Of a stretch of DNA of 64,000 nucleotides, positions 31,560 to 59,894 are shown piece after piece (position 1 is the first letter of the stretch; each line of letters opens with the position of its first letter). Both the position numbers and the translations under genes were made by a program. The stretch is from NCBI GenBank assembly GCA_960531495.1, contig OY482860.1, forward strand, positions 1,794,782 through 1,858,781, written 5' to 3'. The notes beneath the pieces are model-generated. The model did no database searches, was not told the origin of the DNA, and saw nothing but the letters and a program-made list of their open reading frames with translations. The DNA comes from Zeus faber (taxonomy: Eukaryota > Chordata > Actinopteri > Zeiformes > Zeidae).

Positions 31560-32200
31560 TGAAGGACGCGTCACCCGTTGGGCTCTGAACGGACGCTGGG
31601 AAGCCTGGAGTTTGGCGTCACGCTATGGCCGCCATCTTGGCAGGAGCTTGTCAGAGCTTTGTAGGCTCGGGCTGCGGGGGCGGGGTTTCGGCGGCAGGGG
31701 GCGGGGTTTCGGCGGCAGGGGGCGGGGTTTCGGCGGCAGGGGGCGGGGTTTCGGCGGCAGGGGGCGAGGCCAGTTCGAGTGAGAAGCTTCTCCTTCTCCC
31801 GTCGACCTCCCAGTCAGGTGCCTCCTCCGGCGCCCCCCGGTGGCCGCCAGCCGAACTGCAACTGGAAAGCACTTCCGCTTGGGCTTCGATCCGACAAACG
31901 AGTTGTCTACGTGGACGCGACGGGAGCAGCCGATCCGCCGCGTTCATTTGAAGCTTCGTCAAACAAATCTCAGCACATTCCAACGGGAGAATTATCAGAC
32001 AAAAAAAAAACCCCAAAAAAACAAACACACATTAAAGCCTAAAGGTGGTTTTGCGTTTCAAAACCAAGGCCCACGTGGAAAACGTGCGCCCCCTGGTGAC
32101 GTGACGTCACGGCGAACAGGAAGTCGCTCCATATAAGGCGGCGTTGACCCACGCGCACGAGGCCCTGCATTTCGTTTTTTTCTGTGCGTCTCTGACGGTG
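31560..32200. promoter_or_regulatory. Orphan GC/CpG-rich island with promoter motifs
   Basis: This is the most CpG-dense block between TRIM8 and NPM3, with no recognised gene attached. Visible elements are a YY1-type GCCGCCATCTTGG (31628-31640), tandem GC boxes (31676-31766), an E-box CACGTG (32072-32077), a full CRE TGACGTCA (32102-32109), an ETS-type CAGGAAGT (32117-32124), and a CArG/TATA-like CCATATAAGG (32129-32138). Two CTCF-like cores lie on the - strand (31830-31842 and 32086-32098). TATAAG is better placed for rightward transcription starting near 32160. On the - strand a 101-codon frame starts at 31956 and ends at 31651 with a repeated PPAAET tail. I do not recognise it, and it may be non-coding. 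Confidence 0.5.
31676..31766. repeat. 21-bp GC-box minisatellite
   Basis: About 4.3 near-perfect copies of GGGGGCGGGGTTTCGGCGGCA, each with one Sp1/KLF-type GC box (GGGGCGGGG). Because 21 is a multiple of three, it keeps frames open on both strands. Confidence 0.95.
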
Positions 32201-35200
32201 AAATGCCTGTTTTGAACGTCACCACATGTGGGATGCGATTAGAAGTGAAAACCTTTTCAACCACATTTACCAAACATTTATATACGTTTTTCATGTACTC
32301 GTTCAAGTAGCATCACTTGCATGCGGAAAGAACTGGCTTAAAATGTCCATTGATGCAATTTGTGCATCAAAACCACTTTACGCGCCTCAATTCCCATTAT
32401 AAACGACATTAGGCAGGCAACATGAAAACCCCATTTAAATAACGTGTTGCAGTGCATACTCCTCTACAAAACTAAAAACAGATTTAAAACAGGATTTTTT
32501 TTTTCTTAATTCCAATTTATTATTATTTTTTCTGTTTAAATTCATTGGTAACAAGGATAGGTCAAAAGACCCTTTAAGACGAGAGATTTCCTTATGATTC
32601 TGTTGAGATTCTACAAATTCTGTCTGGGACTGGAAAGTCCCTTTGTGTGCACTCGACATTCGACCTTCCTCGTTCGCCGTTTAATCTGGTGAGATGGATG
32701 GATGCACAGCACAGAAATGTTTTACAGGCCTGTTAGTTTTCATCTCTGTCCACAGGCCTTCACCCCGGTGCCCCGGGCCCCTTGGGTACTGCAGCTCCGT
32801 GATGGGACCAGACTGTGTTCAGCAGCAGAATGAGCTGCAGGACCTGTTTACTAAGTGTTGGATTGTAAAGTATGAAAATTGAAGATGGCACTATGCAACG
32901 AGTACATTAGTTAGTACAGTCGTTTCTAAATATGGGGACATGGTGCAGTGAGTCTACTTCAACAAGGGGTCTGTGATTATATATCTACAACAGCATATTA
33001 GGGGCCTCCAGCAGGAGGAACTCGGATATCGGACGCTAAAGAAATTATGCAAGATTAACGTCACATAAAAGGTGCGATTCTCTAATGTACATGTGTCGAC
33101 CAGGCTGAAGTTGGCGACTTATTCAACAGCTCCTTATTCAAAATGTTCAGTCCACCTTAAATGGCCCAAAAAACGTTATTTGACCTGTATATGACTGTCC
33201 AGGATTACAAACAATGATTACAAACATTACACATGTAAACATACTTTTACAGTGTTAAAATGCATTGAAACCTCAGGTTTAGTTGGCACAAAGCCTATAA
33301 TTGTATCAAGAAATCATCCCATGGTTTGGTTCTCAGTGGTAGGGTGACCTGTTTATTTACAATTGGATTACAGATTGCATCTTTAAGTTAAAAATCTCTG
33401 TCTCACACAAGGCTGAAGCCCGGCGAAGATCTGTGGATCTGAAAACTAGATTAGATGTGATACAATATGTTGTTTTTTTAAGGAGGAAACCCAGTACTGG
33501 GAAAATAGACAGTTTGAACAGCAGAGTAAGTCAGACACCAGAGTCAACGATTAGAGATTTAGAGATCAAGTGGAGTTTAGTTCAGCCAAAGGTCACACAT
33601 GTACATGGGTCAGTCACCCAAAAGAAAGACACTTGAATACAAAACAGGGTTGGCTTATATAGGCTAGCTACAATGTACAGTCTGACATGCCATGTCCATA
33701 GATTTATAAAATCAAATCAATTGCTACATTAAAATCTCTTCTAATTCTGGATTCAGATGCTTTGTCATACACAAGTGTCCCATTTTTGAGATGTTTCTAA
33801 AAGTAAGGGGGGAGGGCCATAGCAATTAAAATATTGAAATGACACAATTACACCACAGTTGGCACACCATGTTCAGAGGTTAATCATAAAAATGTCTTAT
33901 TTAAGATAAGTCATAAAGTCAATGACAATTATGCAGGAAGCGCAATCACCTTTTGCCTTTCTCATTTAATTACAGTCCATCTTGTCAGGTTGTGTTTCTG
34001 GTTGCTTAAAATGCATACTGGACATTCATTGTTTGATTTTTCTGAACACAAGAGATTAGTAATTTTGGAAATCTCTCAATAGAGGCCTCTACAGTACAGG
34101 ACAGAAATTAGTCACTAAATAGAGCCATCTATAACGTCATAAAACAATAAGTTATCACGTTATAACATGATATAAAAACGTGTGAATATAATGATTCATA
34201 AGTTGAATATATAATGAATGACTAAATATATTAACCACAGCACTGGATAATTACTCCAGTGTTTGCTCCCATTGACAATGTATTTACAATCAATTGTGGT
34301 AAAGTATTAAGAAATATGACTGTACACTTATAAATATGTTCCATTATTTTGGATATTTGTTTATTCATACCCCTTTCCCACTGCACCAAAAACACCCGGT
34401 ACACCAGTCGGGAAGGAAATACCTGCGTCTCAGTCCCGGGTCAAATGACCCTGCAACAGACACAGGTTTTTAAGGCGGCTCCGATGGAAACACCCTGGTC
34501 GACGGTAATTTTGGTCCCTTCACCTGCAGGAGGCGAGGCGTGTTGAAGTTCCGGACCCTGGCGCATAAATACACAGGAATATCCCTGTATGATTCCATAT
34601 TCCATTTAGAATCCAAAGTCAAAATGAGAAGTTAATTTACTTTTTTTCCACAGCATGGGGAACCGTCAAATGTTGTGCGTGTGGCGATCGCTCCGTGGGG
34701 ACCGAAGCGGAGAAACCTTCACGCCGGCTCCGAGTCACTCTAGCGCCGCCGCGCCCAAGCCGGTTCCAGTTCCCCGCCGCCGAAGGACCGGTGACGCGTC
34801 TACTGTAGTGTTGGGTCGTTCGTCGAACGACTCAAAAGACTTTTATTTTAAGTTTTATGTCGTTTATTTTCCTGCCTGTAGTTTAGTGTCGTTTTCCTTA
34901 AACCGCCAGCTGCGGCCAACGCGCAACTTTTACTTTGAAGGTGCTGTCTCTGTTTGCGGCTCAACGACTTCCTGCTTCAATCACAAGTTGGCGCTGAATT
35001 GCATCGCACGACCAGGATGAAACAGCCCCTAAAAAATGCATTTAGTGTACACCGTGAACAACTGCAAATTAATTACACTTCATGCACGGACCCTTATCAC
35101 TTTATAACAATATACTATTTATCACTTTATAACGTGATATAGTACATTGTGATACATTTGTATTGGGTAATAAGGTGAAAATAATAATATAACATAACAT

Positions 35201-35429
35201 TTTCACGTTATAGCGTGACACTGATACTGCGTATTTGCGTCTGAAGAATATGAGTCAAAAACAATGTAGTTAGTCTGAGTGTAATGATAATCAACTGAAG
35301 AACATTGCAATAAAAATGCTCCATAGGTATAACATACATACATAAAGTACATTTTACACATACAAACCAACTGTGCGTTTAGAAATTGAAACCAGCACCA
35401 TCTTGAGGTCAAATTCACTATTTAGAAAT
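32201..35429. other. Intergenic sequence with transposon-like pieces
   Basis: No recognised gene. One short exon-like block lies at 32755-32860, after a good acceptor. From about 34130 to 35220 the sequence looks mobile-element derived. Three copies of a near-palindromic ATCACGTTATAACGTGAT-type motif (34153-34172, 35121-35138, 35202-35219) flank a GC-rich segment with a 17-base imperfect palindrome (GTCGTTCGTCGAACGAC near 34815). The 65-121 codon frames here have no family resemblance I can name. Confidence 0.45.
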
Positions 35430-35917
35430 ATAGGTTCTTAGATTTTTATTTATTTATCACAGTGTCTATTCAGACAAGACAGCAGCAATGTACTGCTACC
35501 AAAAGACCAAATTCCACACACCCCCAGCAAACCCAACCCTACCAGACCCAAAACCCATCACTTAAGAGTATAAAACACGGAACAGTATTTAATACAAAAA
35601 ACAAGGTTCTCTAAAGCGGATTTGTCAAGTACACCGCTGAGACTGAGAGCTCACGAACAGAGCAAGCGGAGAGAAAATGCCACACCTTTTGGCATTTGAA
35701 CGTCTCCCATTCTGATTCCTCCCTCCGAGAGTCCAGTCCCCGAAAAAAGCGGCACCTTAACATGAGAGTGTGGAAGGAGTCAAATGTGAAAAATGTTTCC
35801 GTCTGGTCAAAAGAAAAAAAAGAAAAAAAGAAAAAAGAAAAGGCTCATGGCATCATTTAATACAACCATTGATATAGTTCCTTGTCAAAAACCCCAGTAT
35901 GATGAAACCAGGCGAGT
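35430..35917 (-). other. NPM3 3' UTR
   Basis: On the - strand the stop at 35918-35920 is followed by about 470 bases to AATAAATAAAAATC (plus-strand TTTATT from 35445), a good poly(A) signal. Confidence 0.65.
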
Positions 35918-38064
35918 CTAGAGCTTCTGCTTCTTTTTGGCTGGTTTTATTGGACTGATCTCCTCTTCATCCTCATCATCCTCAGAGATATCAGAGTCTC
36001 CATCGTCTGATACTATGGGTACAGGAGGTGGAGGATTGGTTATTATACATTTTTCCTCCAATGCAATCTCTTGTTATAAAGATGTTGAAAAAAAAAAAAG
36101 AACATTAAACAGTTGTACTGTACAGTTCCTAATTACTTATTGTTAAATACCAATTTTCTGTTATTATATTGGAAGTAATGCATTAAGTTTATGGTTTAAA
36201 TTTAGTTGGGTTTGTTGGGGGGCACACCCAACAAATAAGTTCAAGTTCATTAACTAAAAATTAACCACCGTAAATGAGTATTGAATTTCAATTCCCAATT
36301 GCAGTCCTAATTGTTCTTCCCCTTAGCTGGAAGCGATCAGCAGACGTATCGGTGAAAGTTCTTCAAAACAGATAAGAGCAGCCAAAATACACTTCTGCAT
36401 ACTTCTTCTCTTCCATATATCTGGATTATTATATTTTTCTTTGTACATTTGGCTATACTTGTTTAATTTTTTCCCCAGACTGCTATTTAATGGAAATTGT
36501 CTGTTCAGCAATGCACCTATCTTTGCCACAACAAATTCCTCGTACGTGAAAATGTACTTGGCGGAATGAATAGATTCTGGTTCATTATTAGAGTGATTAA
36601 ATGAGCTACAAGCCATCTTTTAAATGAAATGAAGAAAGATGTTGTACCAATAAGATGTAACCCGCTGACTGTGACGGGTCCTGTCCCAGATTTTAGCCGG
36701 ATGGTCACCGGAGCCTTCAACTCAAACTCTCCAAGACTCACCTGAATTAAAAATATTAATAATAAAAACAAAATACAAGAAAAAAAAAATGGAAACAGAG
36801 GAGCATGTTCTACGTTAAAAGTACATTAAATATATATTCATGAGATATTAAGGGGAGGTCATTACTTTACCATGGGGAGGCAGTTGATGTGGAGGTGTGC
36901 GATGGGCACTGAGATGGTCTTCCCCTGGTGGTTCATGGCCGTCACCTCCACCACGTTGCTCTCCTCCTTCGCTCCTTCTCCGAGACAAACCTGCAGGGAA
37001 TGTTCGGCTTGAATTCATGGAAATCAGCACCGTCTGTCTCCTAGTCCGTTTTTAAGGTTTGTTGTATGTTGCCAGGTTTTGCTGTAATTTTTAGGCTTAT
37101 ATTAATTCTTTATGATTAGGTTATTGTATATTGTCAAACATGTAGTGTTCATGTTTAGGTTTATTGGACATTTCCATTTTTTTCTGTCCTCTAGTTCATT
37201 TTAGGTTTGTTTTTAAATTACGATGTTCTTTTTTTCTACCAGTTTTTGATGTGAGCCGCTGTGACACTGCTCATTGTCCTATCGGGATAAATAACATTAT
37301 CTATTTAAAATGAATTACTTGAGTTTATAATAAAACCACAATCCCAAGTGGAGTAGAAATCTACTTGAAGATAGTAACTCAAGCACAAGTTTTCTTAGCA
37401 CATAGTTTCTTCCCTTCAATCACACACACGTCTGCAGTAGAGTTAAAAAAAAAAAAAAAAAGATTGTCAAATATTTAAGTACAAGTTACTTAGAGGCAAA
37501 TGTATTTTCACATAAATTGTATTATTAGGGCGACAGTGGATTTTGACCTCTTGAAAGTAGTTTCAAGTCGTTTCAAGGGAGCAAAAAAATACAATGCAAA
37601 TACACTCAAATAAAAGTATTGTTTCCCAAAATATACTCAAAAGCACAAATTGATCCAAGACGGCTAAAGCACAGCTGGTGGGCACACACACCTCCATGGA
37701 ATTCATCCACATGTTTGATGAACTGTGTCCGACACTGATACTGTTCATCACCGCATGTGTCCATCACTATTATTATAAAAACAGAGTAGGAATTCGGTTT
37801 GAAATACCGTTCGAAGTTCCAGAAAATGCTCTAGGTCCTCCTCTTCATCTCCTTGGAAAGTGTAAAAAGGCACATTGGAGGAGAGTTCGCAGCCTGGGAC
37901 GGGAGAAAAGGGGTAAAGTCAGTGAAACGAACATGTCTCTCAACTTCACTGCAGCCACACATGCGGGACCCTCGGCTGGGAGCCTACTTACTGAACAGAC
38001 AGTTCTCCAGTTTTGGCATACTCGTTGGCTCGATTTCCGAGGAGTCGTCGTCACAGCAAGACAT
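35918..38064 (-). CDS. npm3: Nucleoplasmin-family histone chaperone NPM3, 5 coding exons
   Basis: Nucleoplasmin-type proteins form pentamers that bind histones. NPM3 is the small nuclear/nucleolar member. Coding exons in transcript order: 38064-37992, 37893-37808, 36990-36871, 36741-36648, 36069-35918 (525 bases, 174 residues; human NPM3 178). The core beta-barrel shows CELSSNVPFYTF, VCLGEGAKEESNVVEVTAMN, LGEFELKAPVTIRLKSGTGPV and SGLHLI. After it comes an acidic tract (SDDGDSDISEDDEDEEE) and a basic C-terminus (PAKKKQKL). It lacks the long C-terminal RNA-binding part of NPM1, and adjacency to OGA matches human NPM3. The last exon uses a weak acceptor (TTATAACAAG) that is needed to keep frame. 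OGA ends only about 270 bases upstream. Confidence 0.92.
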
Positions 38065-38325
38065 TTTTCTAAAATTAAAACGACGGTTGTTGTTTCCAGT
38101 TTCTTTGGTTGTCTTTTCTTTTCCCGTTTTTTGGTTTAACTGAACACGCTTTTACCAAACGGAGCTCTCACAGTGACAACCACGGCGCAGTTTATGACGT
38201 CACAAGGCACGTCATCACTGTGCGCCGAGAAACCCAGTTTGGCAACGTGATGCCCGAAACACCTCCCCAGAACTAGGATCTGGATGTTTATGTGGAAGGT
38301 AAATAATGACTTCAAGGAAGTGACA
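38065..38325 (-). promoter_or_regulatory. NPM3 promoter in the short OGA-NPM3 gap
   Basis: The gap between the OGA poly(A) signal (about 38336) and the NPM3 start codon is only about 270 bases, so the promoter must be compact. A palindromic CRE (TGACGTCA) lies at 38195-38202, with a second half-site ACGTCA close by at 38209. There is no clear TATA box. Confidence 0.6.
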
Positions 38326-38329
38326 TGTA

Positions 38330-40482
38330 TCTGGGTTTATTTATTTTCAACCTCAATGTACATACAAATGGTTCATAAATTGTTACTTTTATTACCCCCG
38401 TCCCCTCCCAAGCACTATGATCAAAATGTTTCATTTACAACCTGCCTGTAAAAATCAGGTTATCAGAGTAGAAAGGTTTAGACCTGACACAGACAGACTG
38501 CACAATACAATAATACCCCTTAAAACAAGTGTGCAAAGTTAACCATCTTAAGATTGATATCCAGACCGATGGTGACTTCTCAGAACATGTTGAGACAAAG
38601 CCGTGAATGACGACTGTACGAGACGTCATGGAAGCTGACATTCACCCACTATGGAAAAACTAAATGATTCAAGATATTGATATACAAAATAACTTTTTTT
38701 TCCTTTGAATTACCAGTGAATATGTACTGTCTTACGTGACTGTTATATTCACATAGTACTGGGCGGCATGCATCTTCCCCGTGTTGCATGAGGTTTCTCT
38801 AATGGCTGCCACAGCAAATCTAATACACCTCATGCACACCCTAAGTGTATCTTTAAATATCACATTGGCAGGCAGCTACTGAGGAGGATGAGCAACAGAT
38901 GATCACTTATGGTCAATATGCATCCTTTACTCTGTTCGTGGAATAACAAAAACAAAAATGGGGGAAAAGACCTCAGAGTATTAAATATTAAACAAAGATA
39001 CAAAATGGCCTGGGAATATTTGTTCCAAACACCTACTCGCAGTACAGTGGAGTAGGGGTCTGTGCCACTTCGGTGACGGATTTTCGATAACTCTCATCAC
39101 TGACAAGTGCTCTGCCCAAGGCTCGACTAAGAACATCCATTTGAAAGTGTGTGTGCAATGTTGTAAACAGCGCAGGATGGAATGCTAGTAATGTCGTGTG
39201 AGTGTTCGCAGTTGCCTCTTCAGTACATCCCAGATCACCCATGGCAGAAGCCTCCAGGTCTGGGTTTAGTGGTTATCATGGGGAACTGAGGCTGCTGGAG
39301 CTTCTATCAGTTCGGTCTGTAGGATTCTTACATTTACTTTTTTTTCCCCTCTAGTAATCTGTGACAAATTTTCCTGCGTGTTTTAAATTAAAATCAAGCA
39401 TCTTTTGAAAACATGTTTCTGTAGCTTTTCCAAGCCCTTCCAAGGTCTGGCATATAACACAAAAGGCCAATGTATTATTAGTTCCTTATATAACAGACAG
39501 CAGCTAACGGACAGGCGAGAAAACAACTAAGCTGAACCAAACTCCTGAGACACTGTGGTTTGCAGGACTAAGAATTAAAAGGCAATGAACATAAAGGCAA
39601 TATTTAAAAGGGAAAATATGGAAGGGGGCGGGGGCGCGGGACTGGTAGCCATTGTAAAAATATATGGCCTAAGCAAAGCACTGAAATTTAAATGTTTATG
39701 CATGTTAACCCACAGAGGTCCTTGCTCACTTTCAAACCGGCTTCTAGTTCTTAGTGGGTTTATAGTCGGAGGACGTGGTGGAGACACTGATAATGCCAGA
39801 GTTCAGTCCTCGGCAGATCAGTCAGGGTTACAACCCATGAAGAGCCAGTTTCTCACTCTGTAGATGCCCTTGCTATTTGCATATGCTCACCAAATAGACG
39901 GTTTGAATTTTTTTTCAGCAGAGACATGACTCCTAAGATGTACTGTTTGGAGGAATTGATCTCTGCTTTAGACTTTTCGCCTCTCCCCTTTCTTTCTCAA
40001 ATTCTCCCCTAACTTTTTCTGTCGTTGCATTCTGTCATTCATGTGGTCAGACGCAGCAGGCCGTGCTCATTACACACCTGTTTCTCTTGTTACATAGAGA
40101 TGGCGTGTCGTTGGTAATGGGTGCTGATGATGAAGGCCTACAGGGTTGTAAGCGACCACCGGGCTCCTGGAGATGCTGCAGAATTCAATGCTGGAGGCTA
40201 AACCACGTTCACTCTAACCAAGTGACGTAACCAGACTGCAGATGATTTCTTTACCCTTTTCACTTTGGATTCTTTGAATCCAGCAGAGCAATCACATCTA
40301 GGATCAGCACTGTAGATCTAGAGGACTGATTCTGTACACACTCTAAAAACTTGAAATCTTGTGCTAGCCCAGATGGTTATGTGATATAAAATCATCATGG
40401 AGGTTTGTCTCGTGAAGGTAACGGACGCCTTGAAAAGCCTCGTTGACCACTTGAAGCTTCTTCCTTTCCTCCCTACACTGCC
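38330..40482 (-). other. OGA 3' UTR
   Basis: About 2.1 kb of non-coding, AT-rich sequence follows the OGA stop. A - strand AATAAA (plus-strand TTTATT at 38336-38341) lies at its far end. Small frames here are not credible. Confidence 0.6.
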
Positions 40483-58520
<18,038 letters not shown>

Positions 58521-58960
58521 GGTGTCAGATCCACCTCAGAACAACGGCGCGCACACGGAAACGGGCTTAGACGGCTTCGTATGAGGGGGAGGCGGAAAAC
58601 AGGATGAATAAAATCGCTGTCGCAAGGCTAGCAAGGCTGTCCGCCTCCTGGTCGATAATTTTACCAAAACCGCTTAAGCATTGAGTAAAAGCAAGTATTG
58701 TCAAGTAACGTGGCGCATTGTTTCTGTTATTTTAGTTTTGAATTTTATATTATTCTCGTCCGTTCGTAGTCGTCTCACTCTTGCAGATTGTCCCTGGTTT
58801 GTCTTGTCGTTTCTTCCTGTTTACACCGACTGCGCATGCTCACAGGACTAGACGAAACCAGTTCGAACTAGATCTGCGTGACAAAACACAGCAGAGATGT
58901 TACAAAGAGAAGGAGATGAGCAACTTCAACATCTGCCATTGACGTTGCGACGTTAAGAGA
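58521..58960 (-). promoter_or_regulatory. OGA promoter and 5' UTR
   Basis: CpG-rich sequence lies directly upstream of the OGA start codon. A strong NRF-1-type core (TGCGCATGC) is at 58831-58839. No TATA box is seen. The transcription start is inferred to lie between 58560 and 58830. Confidence 0.5.
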
Positions 58961-59339
58961 ATGTGCACAGTGAAATAGTGACATATTATATTACTATGCG
59001 GATCAAGTACTTAGAATGTTAGTAAACACCCATGCCTGGAAAGGGTATACGTACTTGCAACGCTGCCCTAAGGGGTGTGCTGCTTACCATTAACCAGGAG
59101 GAAAGTACTATTTTAACTCCACGGCACGTTATGGCTGAATTGGGCTGGAAGCCAACGTAGCTACTTGAGCAACAGTTATTTCATTGAGAAACTACCAAAC
59201 TAACGGGGGTTGTGTTGAGGATCTCCACTGTAGTTTATCTATGCCCATTTAAGGAATGCCGGTAGGCTCTACTCCACATGTTAATGGTGTGGGGGTGGAT
59301 GCTGTCACTTCCAAAACAGGCACATGATGTTCAGATAAA

Positions 59340-59479
59340 GGTGCCCTGATGATGGAGGTGCCCTGATGATGGAGGTGCCCTGATGATGAAGGTGCCCTGA
59401 TGATGGAGGTGCCCTGATGATGAAGGTGCCCTGATGGTGAAGGTGCCCTGATGATGGAGGTGCCCTGATGATGGAGGTG
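59340..59479. repeat. 18-bp minisatellite between PPRC1 and OGA
   Basis: Nearly eight copies of GGTGCCCTGATGATGGA(G/A) in direct tandem, with only single-base differences (GGA or GAA, GAT or GGT). It produces a repetitive 79-codon frame on the - strand that is not a gene. Confidence 0.95.
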
Positions 59480-59559
59480 ACGGTGCATTCATCTTCCTTG
59501 ATATTTCCGTTTCATGCTTTAAAGTTTTAAGTAAACTGTATTAAAAAAATAAATAAACC

Positions 59560-59894
59560 AAAGTGCAACAGTTTACTTTTATTAGGTTTGTGGTACATTT
59601 CCAATGTATTACACCAACCTCGATGGAATCCATTTAACTAAATGTTCCCCATTTTAAAATGTCTTCCACACACTTGATACAATTAAATAAACTTAAAAAT
59701 CTATTTCATTGTATTGTTTTTTTTTAATCTTTTTACTTTTTCATACAAATCTTCACTTCAATAGAAGGTGTAAGCTTGCAGAAACGAAATGAGACAAAAT
59801 AAAAATACTTAAATGACAGTTATATTCAAAAGGCATGGTTGGAGCCAACCAACAGCTCTGAGGTAATTGGTTTCCTCCTGTGGCAGGCTTGCCG
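59560..59894 (-). other. PPRC1 3' UTR
   Basis: A short non-coding tail follows the PPRC1 stop. A - strand AATAAA (plus-strand TTTATT at 59578-59583) is the likely poly(A) signal, leaving about 1 kb to the OGA start. Confidence 0.6.

Noticed and set aside
34655-35020. 121-codon frame starting MGNRQMLCVW
   Set aside because: It lies in transposon-like sequence with a change of composition in the middle and resembles no family I know.
59340-59479. Evenly spaced direct repeats that might suggest a CRISPR array
   Set aside because: The units are directly tandem, without unique spacers, in a vertebrate genome. It is a minisatellite.
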